A DNA stretch of 64,000 bases, from assembly GCA_911728455.2 (NCBI GenBank), contig OU452228.1, positions 1,116,001 to 1,180,000 of the forward strand, read 5' to 3'. This document shows, piece after piece, positions 59,451 to 64,000 of the stretch. The notes beneath the pieces were generated by a model. That model was not told the origin of the DNA. It made no database searches and was given only the letters and a program-made list of their open reading frames with translations. The position numbers and the translations under genes were made by a program. The stretch is from Marthasterias glacialis (Eukaryota > Echinodermata > Asteroidea > Forcipulatida > Asteriidae). The first letter of the stretch is position 1; every line of letters starts with the position of its first letter.

Positions 59451-59814
59451 GGGTTGTTTTAGAACTAATCCCCAACTAGTTCTGGAAGGTTATTTACCGC
59501 AAATCTGTCCCTATGCGAGAGGATGGCTTATCGCAAATTACCAATGTACAATCTACACGTGCAATCCAAAGTTTGCCGAAGGGCTGTTAAGATCTTCGTG
59601 AAAATGTTCATATCACTAAACTAATTATTAAGATGCTAAATTAATTATCAAGCTACTGTACACAAATTGGCTCTGTATTGCTAGACCATACGGCTGTTTT
59701 ATTTCTAATTTATAATCACAACGCCCATCTCCTAGCAAACGAAATAGTTTTTCAAGCCCACGCATATTATTTTACGACAGTCATTACTAATTGTTCCGCT
59801 GTTAGCTAACACGA

Positions 59815-59870
59815 AGGTCTTCTCCTGAAGACGACCAGTGCACACAGGTCGAAACGTCGAGTACCAACCG
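59815..59870. repeat. Solo CTGAAGA..CGAAACGTCGAG core
   Basis: TCTCCTGAAGACGACCAGTG followed by CACACAGGTCGAAACGTCGAG. This matches the inner part of the element at 50745-50944 without the opposite arm. The stem bases differ but still pair (GACC/GGTC). Confidence 0.65.
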
Positions 59871-62261
59871 GATCTTCCCAGGGCCACAACTATACTCATC
59901 AGAGATTTAACGCACCTTACGCACGGTGTTACTGCAAATCTACCTTCATTAGAGATAAGGAAAGCCGGGTGCTGATAAAATGAAGCAGATCGTGTGATTT
60001 GGCGATAGATTGTTTCAGAACTAACATTCCCTTTAACTTCAGAACACCCACCCACACCATGCTACATCCTCAAATGTCCTCTTAATCCCCCACTACTCGG
60101 ACAAATACAAAGTTAAACTTTGTTTGGGAAGTGGGGAGGGAGGGGTGTTAAATTTATCTGCTACTAATGCTTCATTTCAAAATCATTTTTTCGTTTGAAC
60201 ACAACATACTTAATATTTACCCTTTAAGCACAGCTTATAAGAGACATTTGAAAGGGATGGACTTCAGTGGCATGCATGTAGGTACTACCCGAGAAGTGCT
60301 CCAACCCATCAAAATAATTGAATTTAAGTAGCTGCAAGGCCCCAAGAACAGAAGGGAATAATCGATGGACTACTACGTGTCTAAAATTTCCATTACATTG
60401 TCAATGATAACGACGTCATAAGAATAAGATTATAATCGATGGACTTGTATGTCTCTAACTTTTTCGATTGAATCATGGATGGTTGCTTTCAGATAAAAAA
60501 GAGGGTTCTTGAAGGGCAGCCGGAGGGAGGGGGAGGTGGTTGAAACAAAATAAGAAAACTGGTTATAACCTTTCAGTTTTTCGTTTGCGCACTCCTCCAG
60601 AAGACGAGATTTTCGTGATAGTCTCACTGATACAAGCCCCCCCCCCCCCCATAGACTGTGTAAGTCTCGCGCGTATTCAAACATTAGGGTCCGTTAAAGC
60701 GCGTGATTTTGTTTCCTTTACATGTTACAGCAATGTGTGTGGGACCAAAATGGCGCGCGAGACTTGCAGAGTCTATACCATTTGCTACTCTGTTGACATC
60801 TTTAAAAAAAAAAACAAGGTCTCTTACATGTATTGTGTTTCCGTTTCCTCACAATTACGTGAGTTCCACATCTTGAGTTTGACATTTCGTCATCAAATGC
60901 CCTTTTTTCACTAGTCTGCTGAAGGCCTCTTCATTTCAAATGCCGTTGCCGTCCGTTTGACTTTTTACCGCTAATGAGTTTTTAAACCTTGGCTTACTTC
61001 TATATCCTTACACAACACTCTGTGACACTAAGTCGAGACACACAGACACTGCCATCAATAAGTACGTGTGCTACTCATCTCAGTCATTAAGAAGCCATTC
61101 TCATCACGCAAAGATGGATGCCCATTAATTGGCAATCTCCCTGATAGGCTTCGTCTGAGTGTACACACTTAAAACAACAAATAAATGAAAAAACAAAATC
61201 GATACAAATGGTAAACAATTCGAGTTAAAAATATAAAGGCATTAGACGTTCGACTACTTGAATTGGGAACAATCTTGAAGTTATCACATTCACTGTATTA
61301 ATACTGATCCAAAAAGTAGACAGTACATATTTCTTTCCGGGTGAAACAGTCGTAAGATTGTTGGCGATAAAAAATATACACACAAAAAACAGCCGTCGGC
61401 ACAATTTGTTTTAATCAGAGACAGTGGCCACTGCCCATGAGGTGGTCGCTATCAAAAAAGAAGAAGACATCCTTCGAAGATTCCCAAACAGTAATTATGA
61501 AGGAAAAAAATCCCGGTTCCTTCTTTATTAAGGTTTCGTCGAGTCGAGGTGACAGATTACGTGTTGTGGTGAGGTACATAGCCCGTTATGAATTACAAAA
61601 TGAAATCACTTGTATAAACACTGACAGGAAACGTGTCCTTTGTGGGCGACGTTATTTGTGATGAGGGCACGTGACATTAGAAAAAGTAATATCCAAATTC
61701 TCGCCTACTTTGCATGCACACAATGGTTGCTAACTCGGATTTCAATCATGATTGTGATCAACCGTTAATATCAATAAAAGGTAACGGGAAATACTGACAA
61801 GTTGGCCAACTGTGGGGGAGACTTAAGGGAGCAGTTCGTGTGAAGGTTACACGTGTGTGAGGGCGTTGAGTGGCCACGAACTGGGGACGAACAAGCAGAT
61901 GTATGGTACAATTTACACAAGAAATAAGAATATTCGCTCTAATATTCCTGAGATCAAAATGATATAAGATCAAAAACATAAACAATAATACGAAATCTAT
62001 TATTTTACAGTAGAGAAGAATTTAAGCGGCTTTCAAAAACGTCCCCGAAAACAATAACATTTCTTTCTTTTTTTATCAGACTGTCATACTTGGTGTTTAC
62101 GTAAAAAATACAATAAATAAATCCCCTAGGGAAATTAACAGCTATATCCTCGGTTTGTGTTTACTGAGTAATTGAGGTTCTGACTAAACCATGCGTTACA
62201 AAAATGCTATACTTGAATGTAACGTTTCTATGACGTAAGCATGTGGAGAGTTATCTAAGAA

Positions 62262-62425
62262 TAGGGCCCAATTTCATAGAGCTGCTTATTTAAGCAGACA
62301 ATATTGCTTAAATAATTTCAGCTCAGCAAAAATAAGCATGGTTCCAGTTGCATATGGAATATGTGGCATGTTATTTTGACTGGTACCTTATTCTGGTAAG
62401 CATAACTTTGTTCTAATCTTTGATT
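62262..62425. repeat. Dispersed repeat, GCTAAGCA family
   Basis: GGGCCCAATTTCATAGAGCT, TATTGCTTAAATAATTTCAG, GGTTCCAGTTGCATATGG and TATTCTGGTAAGCATAACTT. Confidence 0.75.
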
Positions 62426-64000
62426 TCTTGAGGGCAATTGAAATCAACATTATGGAATGATAACAACGTATAACATCAGGAAGTTACTGACTGGTAAACT
62501 TGTGGGTAGAACCAGCCACAACTGCTCTTTTTTTTTTTTTTTTTAGAGCCAACACACCTCCCAAAAGAGACAATAGTTACAGTTACTTCTTATTATCCAC
62601 ACCATGCAAAGCTTCAAACACCATCTTAACATCAGCTGTAATACATAGCCTATATCTGGGATAGGATTTTTTCACGAAATGACAGAACACTACCCAACAA
62701 AACTGTCATTTTACGGCATCTGCTTCGAGATCAGGCATCATTTTAGGCAAACTCATATAAGCATTTTCTCTTCGTGTGAAAAAAACATAAGCAACTGCCT
62801 TAACTACAGTATCAAATCAATTATTAAAATATTCTCCCCGGTGTACATGATGCAAATGACAATGCATTTGAATGAAAGCCACAATTGACTGTCCTTTGTT
62901 ATTCGTGAGTGGCGCATTACGCTCTTTGTGCGAAATCATCAATAGGTCTGTACTGACCTTGTCATTTTGAGACAAGTTTGGATTAAATTACAAATGATCG
63001 ACAATGAGGGGCCGTCTTTCCACTTGAGGTGGCCATCTTGGTCTCGCCTATTTCAAGCCATTGTAACCAAACCGAGGCTTGAAGGATACACTGTGTAGCC
63101 CCACCCTCCTTTTCTTTGTATAAATATAGGACAGTATTATTCATTGCTAATGATATTCAATTCATTAGACGTGACATATGTGGAGCAGCATTCTAAAGAA
63201 CCATTACTGGACATCTTCGAGTGGTATCAACTGCCAACTCGAGCATACATGCCCATCTAGCCTCTCTACGCTTTCCTTTCCCGCTGTCATCTCATATTTA
63301 GCGACTGAAGATAAATTAAGATCCTTCTACGGGAGGGAGGCACGCACGGAGACTATATGTATCAAACTCATTAACGCGCCGAATTACGGCGAAATCCCTC
63401 GGGGTCTGCGCTACCAGCTTAAAGAAGAGGCAATGCCGGCAAAACTGTTGCTACGGGCCCCAGTACCCCGAAAATCTACCTCTGAAAGGTACCTCATGTC
63501 ATAATATGAGTTTCAAACGATGAATGTCATACACACAAATAGGGCAGACTATTGTTCACTTCTAGCCTCACTTTGGGTGAGTGAAAAGCTCGATGGCTGC
63601 GCAGGACCAAAGCTAAAATAGCCACGGTTGGAAAGTGTCTTTAAACACACATCACAAAGAGCACGTCATCTCAGAGCATCGGGTGAGAAATAATGTGATT
63701 TGGCGCAGGCTTTCCTCGGATCGACAATGAGATTTGAAACTTAATTTCAGTGTGATTAGTGGCCTTGCCTTTTAGGACAGTTTAGAGATATGAAAGCTTT
63801 TCTTTTCAAAAAAACTATGCCGCGAGTTGGACAATACACAAGAGAGGCCCGAATATGAACGATCGACAACAAGGGGTGCATCATTATTGTTGTCGTTTTC
63901 GAAGAGAACATTATTTCATTCTTTTTGTGGTTTTGTAAGAAGCAAAAACCCAACTTGTGACAGTTCTTATTGAAAAGGGTTTTCTCCGATCTCGGACTCA

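Larger units (their letters stand above)
52640..64000. other. Region without recognisable genes, right end
   Basis: Contains the TTTG microsatellites, the inverted-repeat element at 54519-54742, a poly-C tract at about 58077-58096 and another near 60639, a solo CGAAACG core (59815) and a dispersed repeat (62262). The segments 54.75-59.0 and 60.0-64.0 kb look largely single-copy. The longest frames (57119-57547 and 63178-63504) have no family resemblance and no convincing starts. It may be a long intron of a plus-strand gene. Confidence 0.45.

Noticed and set aside
59099..59601. 101-148 aa open frames on the plus strand
   Set aside because: They run through TTTG and TATG arrays; the protein is a repeat of VCLF and MYVC.
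63178..63504. 108-codon plus-strand open frame near the right edge
   Set aside because: No recognised motif and no support as an exon; kept only as part of the gene-poor right end.

Overview
Eukaryotic nuclear DNA, AT-rich and repeat-dense, with short exons, GT-AG introns of 0.2 to 16 kb and many short inverted-repeat elements. The gene content (STIM, SRA1, SCARB2/LIMP-2) fits a metazoan. A DIRS-type retrotransposon, tRNA-derived SINEs, and very frequent ACATGTACATGT strings suggest a marine deuterostome, most likely an echinoderm. The species call is inference from sequence style only.

Three genes can be read with exact splice phases. (1) Minus strand, 866-23802: the 5' part of a STIM (stromal interaction molecule) gene. 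Four exons encode the signal peptide, the ER-lumenal canonical EF-hand, the hidden EF-hand and the start of the SAM domain. The rest lies off the left edge. (2) Plus strand, 24576-27901: a complete six-exon SRA1 gene (306 aa), head-to-head with STIM; the two start codons are about 0.77 kb apart. (3) Plus strand, 31456-44479: a complete CD36-family gene, best matched to SCARB2/LIMP-2, with 12 coding exons. Its last exon encodes a dileucine lysosomal-sorting tail; reading through the weak preceding donor would give a shorter tail lacking that signal.

The STIM introns (1-23.6 kb) carry a decayed DIRS-like retrotransposon (about 8.0-11.2 kb), a LINE 3' fragment (about 15.4-16.3 kb), a minisatellite and several inverted-repeat elements. 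Between SRA1 and SCARB2, and inside SCARB2, there are more such elements, tRNA-like SINEs and copies of a roughly 0.5-kb interspersed repeat. From 44.7 kb to the right edge I find no convincing protein-coding gene. That part holds two large palindromic elements, TTTG/TATG microsatellites, and a CpG-richer patch at about 52.08-52.64 kb that looks like a promoter and non-coding first exon of a plus-strand gene continuing beyond the window.

Together, STIM (ER calcium sensor) and SCARB2 (lysosomal membrane protein and glucocerebrosidase receptor in vertebrates) are endomembrane genes and SRA1 is a nuclear/RNA-associated regulator. Nothing here shows that the three act in one pathway. No novel multi-gene system is evident. 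The best leads are the alternative SCARB2 tail, hammerhead-like cores shared by palindromic repeats, and the STIM-SRA1 bidirectional promoter.
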